A DNA stretch of 64,000 nucleotides from Polaromonas glacialis (GCF_000709345.1 NZ_KL448324.1:296860-360859); one strand, 5' to 3'. Counted from the first letter of the stretch, positions 25,485 to 35,112 are shown. Made by a program: numbers and translations. The notes: a model not told the origin generated them from the sequence alone.

Positions 25485-26777
25485 TCACATCTTCGAGGGC
25501 AGCCAGGAGACGATCCCCGGGAATGCGATGATCAGCAGCGTGAACACGAGCATGATGATGACGTAGGGAACGGCGCCCACCATGGCGTCACGGATGCCGC
25601 CCTTGTCCGGCCGGATGCCATGCACGACGAACAGGTTCATGCCCACCGGCGGCGTGATCATGCCCAACTCGCACATCAGAACAATGAAGATGCCGAACCA
25701 GACCGGATCGACCCCCAGGTGGGTGACGATTGGAAAGGTGATCGGAATGGTCGCCACCATCATCGACAGCACGTCCATGAACATGCCAAGCACGAAATAA
25801 AAGACGACCAGCACCAGCAGCATCTGGGTGGCCGACAGACCGAACGATGTCACCCAGGTGGTCATCGCCTCGGCAACGCCCGTCAGACTGATGGCCAGAT
25901 TCAGGATGAACGCGGCGGTGATGATCAAGAGGATCATGCCGCTGGTCTTGGCGGTTTGCACAAAACAGTGTTGCAGCAGCGTCCAGTTCAGCTTTCCGCC
26001 GTGCCAGGCGAAGAACACTGAGGTGACAACACCGAGCGCGGCCGATTCGGTGGTCGTTGCCAGACCGGTGTAGAGGCTGCCCATCACGATGAAGAACACC
26101 ACCGCTGGCGGAATCAGGTCTTTCAGCAGGCGCAAGCGCTGCGCCAGCGGCACCTTTTCCTCACGGATGGTGCTGCCCGTCAGGAGCGCGTGGCCCATGA
26201 TGAAGAGCATGAAACACCCGGTCAGCAAGAGTCCAGGCAGGATGCCGGCAATGAACAGCTTGCCGATAGAGGTATCGGTCAACGAGCCATAGATGATCAT
26301 GTTGACCGATGGCGGGATCAGGATGCCCAGCGTGCCGCCGGCTGCGATCGCCCCGAGCGACATGTCCATCCGGTAGCCGCGCTTGTACAGCGATGGCAAC
26401 GCCACCGTGCCCACGGTGGCTGCAGTGGCCACCGATGAGCCTGAGGTGGCCGCGAACAGGGCGCTGCAGCCGATGCCGGTGTGCAGCAAGCCACCGGGAA
26501 GCCGGCCCAGCCAGGCAGCCAGTGCGCCGAACATGCGGTCGGCGATACCCGAGCGCAGCAGCAATTCGCCCATCAGCACAAACAACGGGACGGCCGTCAG
26601 CAAGTTGTCGTTGTGCACGCCCCAAAGCACCGGGGCGATGGAGTCGATGAATGGCATGCCGTAAGCCAGCAGGCCGCCGACGATTCCAACCCCCGCCATT
26701 GCAACGGCGATGGGCAGCCCTAGCAGCATCATGCCGAGCATGAGGCCAAAGGCGAGCAGGATGTAAGTGACGTTCAT
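25485..26777 (-). CDS. TRAP transporter large permease (DctM), system 1
   Basis: 430-residue, multi-helix permease of the TRAP family. Landmarks are the GLPIAVAMAGVG N-terminal helix, PLFVLMGELLLRSGI, the GCSALFAATSGSSVATAATVG stretch and PPSVNMIIYG. It couples sodium-driven import of organic acids delivered by a periplasmic DctP protein. Its ATG overlaps the DctQ stop. It is one of two complete TRAP systems placed back to back in this operon. Confidence 0.94.
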   Translation of the reverse strand: MNVTYILLAFGLMLGMMLLGLPIAVAMAGVGIVGGLLAYGMPFIDSIAPVLWGVHNDNLLTAVPLFVLMGELLLRSGIADRMFGALAAWLGRLPGGLLHTGIGCSALFAATSGSSVATAATVGTVALPSLYKRGYRMDMSLGAIAAGGTLGILIPPSVNMIIYGSLTDTSIGKLFIAGILPGLLLTGCFMLFIMGHALLTGSTIREEKVPLAQRLRLLKDLIPPAVVFFIVMGSLYTGLATTTESAALGVVTSVFFAWHGGKLNWTLLQHCFVQTAKTSGMILLIITAAFILNLAISLTGVAEAMTTWVTSFGLSATQMLLVLVVFYFVLGMFMDVLSMMVATIPITFPIVTHLGVDPVWFGIFIVLMCELGMITPPVGMNLFVVHGIRPDKGGIRDAMVGAVPYVIIMLVFTLLIIAFPGIVSWLPSKM

Positions 26778-27388
26778 GCGCGGGCTCCCGGGGCGGTAAT
26801 GTGATGGACATGGGGCGCATCGTCGCTTGAGCGCGTCTTGAGATCTTCAACCTCTTCATCGACTTCCTGCTTGGTCGAGCGCGGGCCGTAATCGGCGTTC
26901 AGCTCGTCGGTACGGCCGCTCAGCAGTAGGATCGACGCATGGATCGCAAATGCTGCAGAGACCAGGGCGAACATGATCAGACCGAGCAGCCAAGCGCTTT
27001 GCGGGTAGACCAAGGGGGTCGCCCAGGGCGTCTGCGCCACACTTTGGTAAGCCTGTGTGTCCCGGATCACAAACCAGGCCAACCAGGCCATCAAGCCGGC
27101 GAACGCGGCCAGGGATGTGACCGACAACCAGTTCAACGCTGTTTGCAACCACCCCGGCAAGCGGTCGTGAAAGACATCTACGCGAATGTGCGTGCGGCCG
27201 ATCAGCGCCAGACTGAAAGCGATCGTGGCCCCGATGGCCAGCGCGTAGCCACCCAGTTCATCGGCCCCCTGAAGCGACACGGTGAATACCTTGCGCATCA
27301 CGGTCTCCACCGTCACCACCAACGACAGGCCCATGAAAATCAGGCCAAACAGTGTTCCGAGCCAGCGCTCGATGAAATCTTTCATCAT
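26774..27388 (-). CDS. TRAP transporter small permease (DctQ), system 1
   Basis: 204-residue, four-helix DctQ subunit. The conserved ADELGGYALAIGATIAFSLA helix and RTHIRVDVF segment are visible. The hydrophilic C-terminal tail of about 45 residues is longer than usual. It pairs with the DctM encoded immediately downstream, whose ATG overlaps this gene's stop. Start ATG 27388, or the adjacent 27385. Confidence 0.92.
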   Translation of the reverse strand: MMKDFIERWLGTLFGLIFMGLSLVVTVETVMRKVFTVSLQGADELGGYALAIGATIAFSLALIGRTHIRVDVFHDRLPGWLQTALNWLSVTSLAAFAGLMAWLAWFVIRDTQAYQSVAQTPWATPLVYPQSAWLLGLIMFALVSAAFAIHASILLLSGRTDELNADYGPRSTKQEVDEEVEDLKTRSSDDAPHVHHITAPGARA

Positions 27389-27449
27389 GTCATCCTTGTT
27401 GAATGCAGTTCAGTGGGCAGCGCGTAATAGCACGCCACCACTGAGATGT

Positions 27450-28496
27450 TTACTGAACGCCGATCGCCTTGCCGACAGTTTTCTTCCAGGCATCAGAGCA
27501 GCCCGGGTTGGACTTGTTGCAGATTTCCGCCCAGGTTGGCAGCGAAACCGTGGACACGGCCTTGCGCAAGGTGGTAAGGTCTTCAGGCTTGACGGGCACA
27601 TTGACGAGATTGAACTTTTTTCCTGTAGTGCATGGGTCCTTGCCGGCGTTGCAATTGAGCGCGTCCTGCGTCAGTTCCTGGGAATAGGTCCAGATATCGT
27701 CCGTCAGCGTCTTGAATGCCGCCTGCATTTTTGTTTTCTGGTCCGGGGTCAGTTTGTTCCAGGACTTGAGCGAGATCGCGTAACCGTTGAGCGCCATCTG
27801 GAACCCTATCGGGTACTGGTGGGTCGTCACCTCGGGCCAGTTCGACGAATTGGCAGAGCTCGGACCGGAGATGGCGCAATCGACAACGCCCAGCGACAAA
27901 GACTGGTGCACCTCGGTAAACGAAAGGGGCACCGGCGTGCCGCCGACGGATTCAATGAATTTGGACAGGTTTTGGTCGTAGACGCGCACCTTCATGCCCG
28001 CCAGATCGCCCAGCTTGGTGATCGGCTTCTTGCAAAACAGGATCTGCGGACCAAATGGCCAGACGCCCAGCAGCTTGACCTGAAAACTCTTTTGCAGTCG
28101 AGTGTCGAGCGTTTCAAGGTAAGCGTCGTAAACTTTGCGGGCGGTCGGATAGTCCGGGGAAGCGCCGACAAGGTCCATGCCCAGCAAAGTGGGCTCATCG
28201 CGTGAGTTCTGCGAGACCCGCAGCGATACGATGTCGAACAAGCCCGCCTTCAACACACGCAACTGCTCCGTGTCCTTGATGCCCAAGGTGTCAATGGATT
28301 TGTACTCGGCATCAATAGGCAGGCCTGTGTTTTTGGCGAAGTTGTCGAAAAATGGCTTTTCCTTGTTTTTTTGGATCAGGCCGGTCGCGGCCGGCTGGCC
28401 GACCACTTTGAACGTGATGCGCTCCTGCGCGCTTGCTACCGTAGTCAAGCCCACTGCCAGGGCCAAGGCAGCGAAGGTTTTGGTAAGACGGAACAT
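27450..28496 (-). CDS. TRAP transporter solute-binding protein (DctP), system 1
   Basis: 348-residue periplasmic binding protein; start ATG 28496 (MFRLTKTFAALALAVG) behind AAAGGAG. The signal peptide is probably cleaved at ASAQE. The LAGMKVRVY segment holds the arginine that TRAP proteins use to bind carboxylates. The ligand is therefore probably an acid, plausible for a carbamoyl- or keto-acid. It lies 61 bases before its DctQ. Confidence 0.92.
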   Translation of the reverse strand: MFRLTKTFAALALAVGLTTVASAQERITFKVVGQPAATGLIQKNKEKPFFDNFAKNTGLPIDAEYKSIDTLGIKDTEQLRVLKAGLFDIVSLRVSQNSRDEPTLLGMDLVGASPDYPTARKVYDAYLETLDTRLQKSFQVKLLGVWPFGPQILFCKKPITKLGDLAGMKVRVYDQNLSKFIESVGGTPVPLSFTEVHQSLSLGVVDCAISGPSSANSSNWPEVTTHQYPIGFQMALNGYAISLKSWNKLTPDQKTKMQAAFKTLTDDIWTYSQELTQDALNCNAGKDPCTTGKKFNLVNVPVKPEDLTTLRKAVSTVSLPTWAEICNKSNPGCSDAWKKTVGKAIGVQ

Positions 28497-28615
28497 ATGA
28501 GAACTCCTTTTTCGATTGCGGGTGGGAAACGGGATTGAACTGCCGCGCGACAAATGACAGGTCGCAACGGCTGAGAAAAATGGCATGCACTTGACCTTTG
28601 TGCCTACTAAAGAGG

Positions 28616-29896
28616 TTAATAGCCGAGCGCGCGCGGCAAGGCCGTCACAACAGAGGGCACCAGCATGCATAACACCAGCACGGCATACATCAGAGCTATA
28701 TAAGGCCAGGCATTGACAACCAATTCGCGCATGCGCACACCGGTAACGCCGGAAACCACGAACAACACTACGCCTACTGGAGGCGTTAGCATGCCGATCA
28801 CCAGGTTCAATACGAATAGAAAACCAAAGTGCAGTGGGTCAATACCATATTGCAGGGCGATGGGGTGCAGCAGCGGCACCAGCATGATATAAGCGGCATT
28901 GGACTCCAGGAACATACCCACCACGAAGAGCAGCACAGCGACTAATGCCATGTAAGCCAAGGGATTAGTGGTCAAGTCTCGCAACACCTGAGATAGCAAT
29001 TGCGGCAGAAGATCGACGGTCATCAGGTAAGTAATAATGGACGCAAAGGCTATTAAGGCACCTACCACCGCTGAGGTAATCGCCCCACGGATAACCAGGC
29101 CTGGTAAGTCGGCCAGCTTGAGGGTGCGGGTAACGAAGAAGCCAAGTAGCAGGGAGTACACAACCGCAATTGCGGAGCCTTCGGTGGCAGTAAAAGCGCC
29201 TCCGACAATGCCGCCGATCACCAGCACCGGCATGGCTAGCACCACCAGTGATCGGCGCAGCTCTGTCAAAACGGTGGCAAGGCGAAACGGCTCACCAGTG
29301 ACCGCCCAGCCGCGCTTGGTGCAGATCCAAACGTTTACTCCGATAAAGCCAAAGCAGATGATCAAGCCCGGTACCACGCCAGCCATAAACATTCCTCCCA
29401 CTGATACTGACGAGCCAGCCATGAAGGCGTAGACAATCATGGCTCCAGAAGGGGGGATGATGGGGCCGAGATTGGCGGCGGCGGCGACGATGGCGGCTGC
29501 AAAGCCTTTGTCATAGATCTTCGAAAGTGAAGGCCCTAGAATCGACGACAGGGCACTTGCATCCGACACGGCTGCGCCTGACACCGTGGCCAGACCAGCA
29601 CCGGCCAGCATGGTCACATGCGCCATACCGCCGCGCACCCGGCCTACCAGAGTATTCGCCAGCGCAATCAACCGTTCCACAATTCCAGCTTTAATCATTA
29701 GTTCGCCGGCCAGCATGAAAAACGGGATCGACATCAAAGGAAACGAGTTGATCGAATGCATCATGCGCTGCGGCACTACGGACATATCGACCCCGGTCAA
29801 CCATAATGCGAGCAGCGAAGCGACGCCCATCGCAAAGGCAATCGGTAGCCCGAATAGTGCCAGCAACATGAATCCAACAACAACCATCGTGCTCAT
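28616..29896 (-). CDS. TRAP transporter large permease (DctM), system 2
   Basis: 426-residue DctM; start ATG 29896 (MSTMVVVGFMLLALFGLPIAF) overlapping the DctQ stop. The PFFMLAGELMIKAGI, GAAVSDASALSSILG and PPSGAMIVYAFMAG blocks are standard. Its sequence is clearly different from system 1, so the two TRAP sets are not a recent duplication. It ends 119 bases before the system 1 binding-protein gene. Confidence 0.94.
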   Translation of the reverse strand: MSTMVVVGFMLLALFGLPIAFAMGVASLLALWLTGVDMSVVPQRMMHSINSFPLMSIPFFMLAGELMIKAGIVERLIALANTLVGRVRGGMAHVTMLAGAGLATVSGAAVSDASALSSILGPSLSKIYDKGFAAAIVAAAANLGPIIPPSGAMIVYAFMAGSSVSVGGMFMAGVVPGLIICFGFIGVNVWICTKRGWAVTGEPFRLATVLTELRRSLVVLAMPVLVIGGIVGGAFTATEGSAIAVVYSLLLGFFVTRTLKLADLPGLVIRGAITSAVVGALIAFASIITYLMTVDLLPQLLSQVLRDLTTNPLAYMALVAVLLFVVGMFLESNAAYIMLVPLLHPIALQYGIDPLHFGFLFVLNLVIGMLTPPVGVVLFVVSGVTGVRMRELVVNAWPYIALMYAVLVLCMLVPSVVTALPRALGY

Positions 29897-30417
29897 TCGG
29901 CACCTCCGATGTGGGCCTGCGGCGGCCCCACAATCACAATACGAACCAAGTGCAAGGCGGACAACAATGCACCGATACACACGGGCACAATGAACCAGCC
30001 TACGCTCCAGTCGAGCGTGGACATTAGTTCATCCCACTGTTCACGTGCCACGCCAAAAGCCGCCCATGCGATGACTGCCATCATCAGCGCGCTCATTGCC
30101 GCAGCGATACGCTTTAGCGCAGCACGCAAGACGGGTGGAAGCTTGTCGGCCACAATGTCGATACCAATGTGGGCGCCTTGGCGCACACCCAGAGGAATAG
30201 CAAGGAAAATTGACCATACGAAGGCGAGTCGACCGAGTTCATCGGCCCAGTCTATGGAGAGGTTGAAGCCGTAGCGCAAACCCACCTGTGCCGACACGAC
30301 TCCCACCATGACGGCTACGGCTGCAAGCAGCAAGCCAGTAACCAGTTTGTCAACACCATTCAACGCGTGCTCCAGCCAATTTGGCGCGCGTTCAGGCATA
30401 GTTGCTATGGCATTCAT
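29893..30417 (-). CDS. TRAP transporter small permease (DctQ), system 2
   Basis: 174-residue, four-helix subunit with the ADELGRLAFVWSIFLAIPLG helix and GAHIGIDIV segment. Start ATG 30417 is preceded by GGAG. It overlaps the DctM start by four bases and follows its DctP by 28 bases, giving the compact P-Q-M order. Confidence 0.92.
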   Translation of the reverse strand: MNAIATMPERAPNWLEHALNGVDKLVTGLLLAAVAVMVGVVSAQVGLRYGFNLSIDWADELGRLAFVWSIFLAIPLGVRQGAHIGIDIVADKLPPVLRAALKRIAAAMSALMMAVIAWAAFGVAREQWDELMSTLDWSVGWFIVPVCIGALLSALHLVRIVIVGPPQAHIGGAE

Positions 30418-30445
30418 TTGAGACTCCTAAATACAGGAAGTCGGA

Positions 30446-31462
30446 TTAGTTCTTGACCGCTTCGGCCAACACCTGATTGACCAGATCAGCGCCGGCGCGT
30501 TTCTTGACATCCTCGATCACTGGTGCTGTGGCCTTGCGCATTTCTTCGAGAGCAGAGGGTGCAATCTCGGTGTAAATCATCTTGGCTTTCAATTCAGCAA
30601 GGGCTTTAGCCTCGCTTTCGATAGCGAGCTTGCGCTGGAACGTGATGGTTGACATCATGGCTTCGCGTACGGCCTTTTGGTGCTCGGGAGTCAGTTTCTC
30701 AAATGCTTTCTTGCTTGCTACCACAGCGATGAAGTCAAAGAAGTGACCGGAATTAGACAGGTGCTTCTGCACTTCGCTATAGCGACTGGCGCTAATCACC
30801 GTGTACGGGTTTTCCTGTGCATCGACCACACGCTGCTCAAGCGCCGAGTACAGTTCCTTGACGTCCATCGCTACCGGGTTGGCGCCAAGTGCACGGAACG
30901 AAGCCAGATGAGTTTCGCTGGGCTGCAGTCGTAGTTTCAGACCCTTCAGATCGGCTATGTTCTTGATTGGACCGCGGCTGTTGGTGATATTGCGCGAGCC
31001 TAACTCCATCCAGCCCAGAGCAATGAAGCCTTTGTCCTGTAGTTTCTTGTCAATTGCAGCGCCGACAGGACCGTCGATCACTCTAAAAGCCGTTTCGCGG
31101 TTGCGGAACACGAACGGCAGGCTAACCGCTTCCAATTCGGGCACAATGCGCGACAAAAACGCGCCACCAACCCAGGTCAATGCCAATGTGCCAGAACGCA
31201 CAGCGTCAACGTTTTCCTTAGCGCCACCTAACTGCATTGAGGGAAAGACATCCACCTGCAACTGGTTATTGGTCAAACGCGCTACTTCCTTCTTGAAAAC
31301 TTGGTCAACTGCAACACTGCTGGGGTGCTCCCCGGCGAAATTACCTGCAATTTGTAGCTTTTGCTGCGCAAATACAGAAGTGCTGAAGGCCATGACTGCC
31401 GCCGCGTAAGCGGTTAGGGTGAAACAACGAGTCATTTGGGTAAAAGTGGGTTTGCGATTCAT
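30446..31462 (-). CDS. TRAP transporter solute-binding protein (DctP), system 2
   Basis: 338-residue binding protein with signal peptide (start MNRKPTFTQMTRCF, cleavage near STSVFAQQ). The IADLKGLKLRLQPSETH segment has the carboxylate-binding arginine, and QENPYTVISASRYSEVQKHLS is typical of the DctP group. It lies directly downstream of the racemase/hydantoinase pair, so its ligand is probably linked to those enzymes. Confidence 0.93.
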   Translation of the reverse strand: MNRKPTFTQMTRCFTLTAYAAAVMAFSTSVFAQQKLQIAGNFAGEHPSSVAVDQVFKKEVARLTNNQLQVDVFPSMQLGGAKENVDAVRSGTLALTWVGGAFLSRIVPELEAVSLPFVFRNRETAFRVIDGPVGAAIDKKLQDKGFIALGWMELGSRNITNSRGPIKNIADLKGLKLRLQPSETHLASFRALGANPVAMDVKELYSALEQRVVDAQENPYTVISASRYSEVQKHLSNSGHFFDFIAVVASKKAFEKLTPEHQKAVREAMMSTITFQRKLAIESEAKALAELKAKMIYTEIAPSALEEMRKATAPVIEDVKKRAGADLVNQVLAEAVKN

Positions 31463-31509
31463 GTTAAAAATCCTTTTAGAATGTCGCGGGTTATAGAGCC
31501 TTAATGAAT

Positions 31510-32271
31510 TCAGAACTGGCGCCGCAGCGCACCTGCCGCCAGCAGCTCCTCAATTGCAGGGGGCAGGCCACGATTTGGTTTTGTGGGCGGCGGCGCGAAA
31601 CTGCCGCGCCGGGTCTGGCTCAACTGCATTGCAACCAGCGATTCGGCATGGCGCACTGCACTCGACACGCCATCGACGACAGGTACCGGTAACTGATCAT
31701 GGAGTGCGCGGGCCAAGCCTGCAAGCGGTGCACCGGCGAGCACAATAACGTCAGCGCCATCCTCGTCGACTGCACGCTCGGCCAGAGCCTTTAGGGCTTG
31801 CTCGTGTTCGCTCTGAATATCCCCGATGCTGGACAGTGGGCGATCCAGCGCACGAATACTGGCCAGCCGGGAGCTGAAGCCGTACGCCGTGATCACCTCG
31901 CGGTACCAGGCCTGAATCCGCTGCGAAATAGCGATCACCGAGATCCGGTTACCCAGCAGGTGGGCGCTGGCCAGCGCCGCTTCGGTTAGCCCGGTCACGG
32001 GCACCGGCAAGACCTCTCGCAGGCCACTCAGTCCGGGGTCGCCGAAGGCGGCCACCACCACCACGTCGAAACGCGCATGATGTTCAGCCGCCAGTTGCGC
32101 CGTGGCATAGGCCCCGATCAATGATTCAAAACGGGTCTCGATATAGGCCACACCGAAGGGCGCGGTCAGGACCTCGATCTCTGTCCCTGGTGAGGCGCTG
32201 CGCTGTGCCTCAACGCGGATCAAGTCGGACACCGTGTCTGAAATATTGGGGTTGATTAGCAGCAGCTTCAT
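31510..32271 (-). CDS. Hydantoin-racemase-family protein containing no cysteine
   Basis: 253-residue protein starting MKLLLINPNISDTVSD. It keeps the family frame (VVVAAFGDPG; DVIVLAGAPLAGL; PVVDGVSSAVRHAE), but both acid-base cysteines are replaced, by Ala75 and Gly180, and I find no cysteine in the whole protein. Family knowledge: hydantoin and allantoin racemases need a cysteine pair. It may use a different mechanism or bind ligand without turnover. Its ATG overlaps the stop of the hydantoinase gene, so the two products are made together. Confidence 0.8.
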   Translation of the reverse strand: MKLLLINPNISDTVSDLIRVEAQRSASPGTEIEVLTAPFGVAYIETRFESLIGAYATAQLAAEHHARFDVVVVAAFGDPGLSGLREVLPVPVTGLTEAALASAHLLGNRISVIAISQRIQAWYREVITAYGFSSRLASIRALDRPLSSIGDIQSEHEQALKALAERAVDEDGADVIVLAGAPLAGLARALHDQLPVPVVDGVSSAVRHAESLVAMQLSQTRRGSFAPPPTKPNRGLPPAIEELLAAGALRRQF

Positions 32272-33701
32272 GACGACCCTTCCGACTTCCTAGGCATCAG
32301 TGTGGGCAGGCCGCACGCCAGAAATCGACCCCGGCCCTGGCGCGGATGGAAGCCCTGTTCATCCCAGACCACTTCTCCGTGCGCCAAGGTAACGGCTGGC
32401 CACGCCTTGAGTGACATGCCTTCGTAAGGTGTGTAGTCCACGTTATGGTGAAGTTGGGCGTTTTTCAATGTCAGCGGGCGTTCATCCCAGATCACCAAGT
32501 CGGCATCGCTGCCGACGGCTATCGTGCCCTTGCGCGGATGCAACCCATATGCCTTGGCGGGGTTGGTGGCCGTCAGCTCGACGAAGCGATTGAGCGTGAT
32601 GCGCCCGCCGAGTACGCCTTCGGAATAAAGTAACGCCATGCGAGTCTCAATGCCCGGAATGCCATTGGGAATATGGCGAAATATCACTTCCTCGCCGCCC
32701 GGTTTCTTCCCTTCGGGCGAATCGAAGTTGAACGGCGCGTGATCGGAAGAAAAGATGGTGAACAGCCCATCAGCCAACCCTTGCCAGATCACTTCCTGAT
32801 TGCGCTTGTCGCGCGGCGGCGGGCTGCAGACACAGCGCGCACCCATGTAGCTGTTGTCGAGCCCCAAGTCTTCGGCGCTGAGAAACAGGTACTGTGGGCA
32901 GGTTTCAGCGAACACATTAAGGCCATGGCTGCGCGCCCAGCGAATCTGGTCGACCGCTTCCCGTCCCGAGACATGCACGATAAGGACCGGCACATCAACC
33001 AACTCAGCCAGCGCAATGGCGCGTTGGGTGGCTTCCCGTTCTACCAACATGGGTCGGCTTTGGGCATGAAAGCGGGGCGCAGTGCGGCCGGCGGCTTCAA
33101 GTCTTTTCGTCAGCCATTCGATGCAATCGGCGTTCTCTGCATGAACCATGGCCATGGCGCCGTGTTTTCTTGCCACATCGAACACGTCGAGCATTTGCCC
33201 ATCGTCAAGCTTCAGGTCGTCGTAAGTCATGTATATCTTGAACGACGTGTAGCCTTCGGCGATCAGTTCGGGCAGTTCCTTATTGAGCACCTGCGGGGTC
33301 GGATCGCTCACGATCAAGTGGAAGGCATAGTCCACATGGGCGCGACCGTTGGCACGGCGGTGGTAATCATCCACTGCCGCACGCAGCGACTGGCCTTTTT
33401 CCTGGGCCGCAAAGGGAATTACGGTGGTGGTTCCGCCGCAGGCGGCAGCACGCGTGCCGCTGTCGAAATCATCGGCCATGCGCGCCGGCGGCTCCATCGG
33501 CTGGTCCAGATGGCAATGCGCATCCACGCCCCCAGGCGTGACAACGCGACCTGCGGCATCGATTTCGCGCACACCGGGCACCAAAGAGGCGCCAAGTTGC
33601 ACGATGCGCCCGTCACGGATGCCGATGTCGGCTGAATAGGTGTCGCTCGCCGTTGCAATCAAGGCATTGCGCACAACAAGGTCAAATGCGGGCTGATTCA
33701 C
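32268..33701 (-). CDS. Dihydropyrimidinase / hydantoinase family amidohydrolase
   Basis: 477-residue cyclic-amide hydrolase. DAHCHLDQP gives the first two metal histidines (62, 64), TSFKIYMTYD the carboxylated lysine (about 155), with later metal residues in the HAENAD and HVSG blocks and SDHAPF. I prefer GTG 33701 because GGGAG is well placed; an ATG at 33725 lacks a ribosome site. D-hydantoinases open hydantoin or dihydropyrimidine rings to N-carbamoyl acids. It is the first gene of the 13-gene minus-strand unit and faces a divergent GntR gene. Confidence 0.9.
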   Translation of the reverse strand: MNQPAFDLVVRNALIATASDTYSADIGIRDGRIVQLGASLVPGVREIDAAGRVVTPGGVDAHCHLDQPMEPPARMADDFDSGTRAAACGGTTTVIPFAAQEKGQSLRAAVDDYHRRANGRAHVDYAFHLIVSDPTPQVLNKELPELIAEGYTSFKIYMTYDDLKLDDGQMLDVFDVARKHGAMAMVHAENADCIEWLTKRLEAAGRTAPRFHAQSRPMLVEREATQRAIALAELVDVPVLIVHVSGREAVDQIRWARSHGLNVFAETCPQYLFLSAEDLGLDNSYMGARCVCSPPPRDKRNQEVIWQGLADGLFTIFSSDHAPFNFDSPEGKKPGGEEVIFRHIPNGIPGIETRMALLYSEGVLGGRITLNRFVELTATNPAKAYGLHPRKGTIAVGSDADLVIWDERPLTLKNAQLHHNVDYTPYEGMSLKAWPAVTLAHGEVVWDEQGFHPRQGRGRFLACGLPTLMPRKSEGSS

Positions 33702-34304
33702 GAATATGCTCCCTGTGCACCACATTGCGGCATAAGTGTCGAATCTGGTGCAGACAGTGCTGCACACGATGAATATTTACGATAGTTATGACGTGTTGTG
33801 TTTTTCATATTCGGTATGAGACCTCTGTAAGCAAATTACGGGCCTGTTTGGCTTGTGCCGACAGGCGATTTAAGAAACTATATGTTGACAATAGACGTTA
33901 AATATAGGTGTTTACACTAATGTTGACAATATTAGTACTTAATGTTTTAGTGATGTACGCAGCTTTTTCTGATTTTTCAACAACGTAAAAAGGGCGATTT
34001 CATTCAATCTCTAATCGGTTATTCGCTGAACTTTTTGAATCAAAGAGCAGGGCGATATGCCAATCCCGCGTGCATCAATGCCTTGAGTCTTTCGCGACCC
34101 ACTGATGGTGGATTCCTGGTCGTGTCGAGTGGGGCTCGCTATTCGTAGTTAGTGGTAACACATGAAACGAACGTCTGACCTGCTGGCTAAAATGGCATGC
34201 CCCTTGCACTTCTACGGCGACTCGTAGTCGACGAGCAAGCGTGTCGGCAAACCTGCCGACAATGCGGCTCCCATGGCTGCGTTGCCACAACTGAGAAAGT
34301 ACCT
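33702..34304. promoter_or_regulatory. AT-rich divergent control region with TGTTGACAAT repeats
   Basis: A 603-base gap with no convincing gene, much more AT-rich than its surroundings. ATGTTGACAAT occurs at 33882-33892 and 33920-33930. The second copy is framed by inverted arms ACTAAT (33916-33921) and ATTAGT (33931-33936). Related GTTGAC pairs occur downstream of the regulator at 35233-35239 and 35245-35251. These are candidate operators for the divergent GntR protein, controlling the hydantoinase/TRAP operon. Confidence 0.5.
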
Positions 34305-35024
34305 ATGTCTCCCCCTGCCCGCAAAACAACCCCCGAGGTTCGTCTTGAGCGTGAAACGGCGAATGATGAGATTTACGAGAGAATTTACGTCGCCATCGTT
34401 GAGCATCGCTTGCATCCGGGTACCAAGCTTGGCGAAGACCGGCTGGCGAACATCTTCGGCGTCAGCCGGGCGCGCATACGCGAAGTCTTGGCACGCCTGG
34501 CGCATGAGCAGATCGTCAATCTGTTCCCGCAACGAGGTGCCTTTGTTGCCAAGCCAACGCCCGAGCAAGCCATGGATGTCTTCGAGGCGCGGCGTCTGAT
34601 CGAGCCCGCCCTGCTACGCCGCCTGATTCACACGCTGACGTCGGAAAAGGTGGCTCGCCTGCGGCAGCATCAGGAACTGGAAATCGATGCCCGGCGGCGC
34701 GACGACAAGCATGCGGTCGTGAGGCTCTCCGGCGAGTTTCACCAGTTGCTCGGTGTGTTGGCCGGAAATACGGCACTGGCGCGCAGCATACGGGAACTGT
34801 CCATGTTGACCTGCCTGATTATTGTGCTGTATGACGCGCCAACCGCATCGAGTTGCCTCGTCGACGAACACTCTGCCATTGTGGATGCCATTGCCAAACG
34901 CGATGCCGCACGAGCCGAGCAACTGATGCTGGGGCACCTCGACCATATTGAGAAAAGTCTCAAACTCGACAGTTCGACGGAAGAAGTGGACTTGGAAGCC
35001 GTGTTGGGTCTCCAAATTCGATGA
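34305..35024 (+). CDS. GntR-family transcriptional regulator (FCD type)
   Basis: 239 residues from ATG 34305 (MSPPARKTTPEVRLE); the frame is open further upstream, but that part lacks family similarity. The winged helix spans about residues 20-85 (HPGTKLGEDRLANIFGVSRARIREVL), followed by an FCD domain (EFHQLLGVLAGN; DEHSAIVDAI). It resembles the 18-kb GntR regulator in length and layout. It diverges from the hydantoinase operon and is probably its repressor. Confidence 0.9.
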   Translation: MSPPARKTTPEVRLERETANDEIYERIYVAIVEHRLHPGTKLGEDRLANIFGVSRARIREVLARLAHEQIVNLFPQRGAFVAKPTPEQAMDVFEARRLIEPALLRRLIHTLTSEKVARLRQHQELEIDARRRDDKHAVVRLSGEFHQLLGVLAGNTALARSIRELSMLTCLIIVLYDAPTASSCLVDEHSAIVDAIAKRDAARAEQLMLGHLDHIEKSLKLDSSTEEVDLEAVLGLQIR

Positions 35025-35083
35025 CCCACAAAGAGGCCAGGCCATCTTTGAAGCGGAGGTGGCACATCCCGGCGCATGCCTGC

Positions 35084-35112
35084 ATGAACGGGGCGATGCA
35101 TGCCCCGTTCAT
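35084..35112 (+). terminator. Strong hairpin after the GntR gene
   Basis: ATGAACGGGGC (35084-35094) pairs perfectly with GCCCCGTTCAT (35102-35112) around a seven-base loop, about 60 bases after the regulator stop. No T-run follows directly, so termination efficiency is uncertain. The remaining bases up to the insertion element contain no recognisable gene. Confidence 0.45.
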
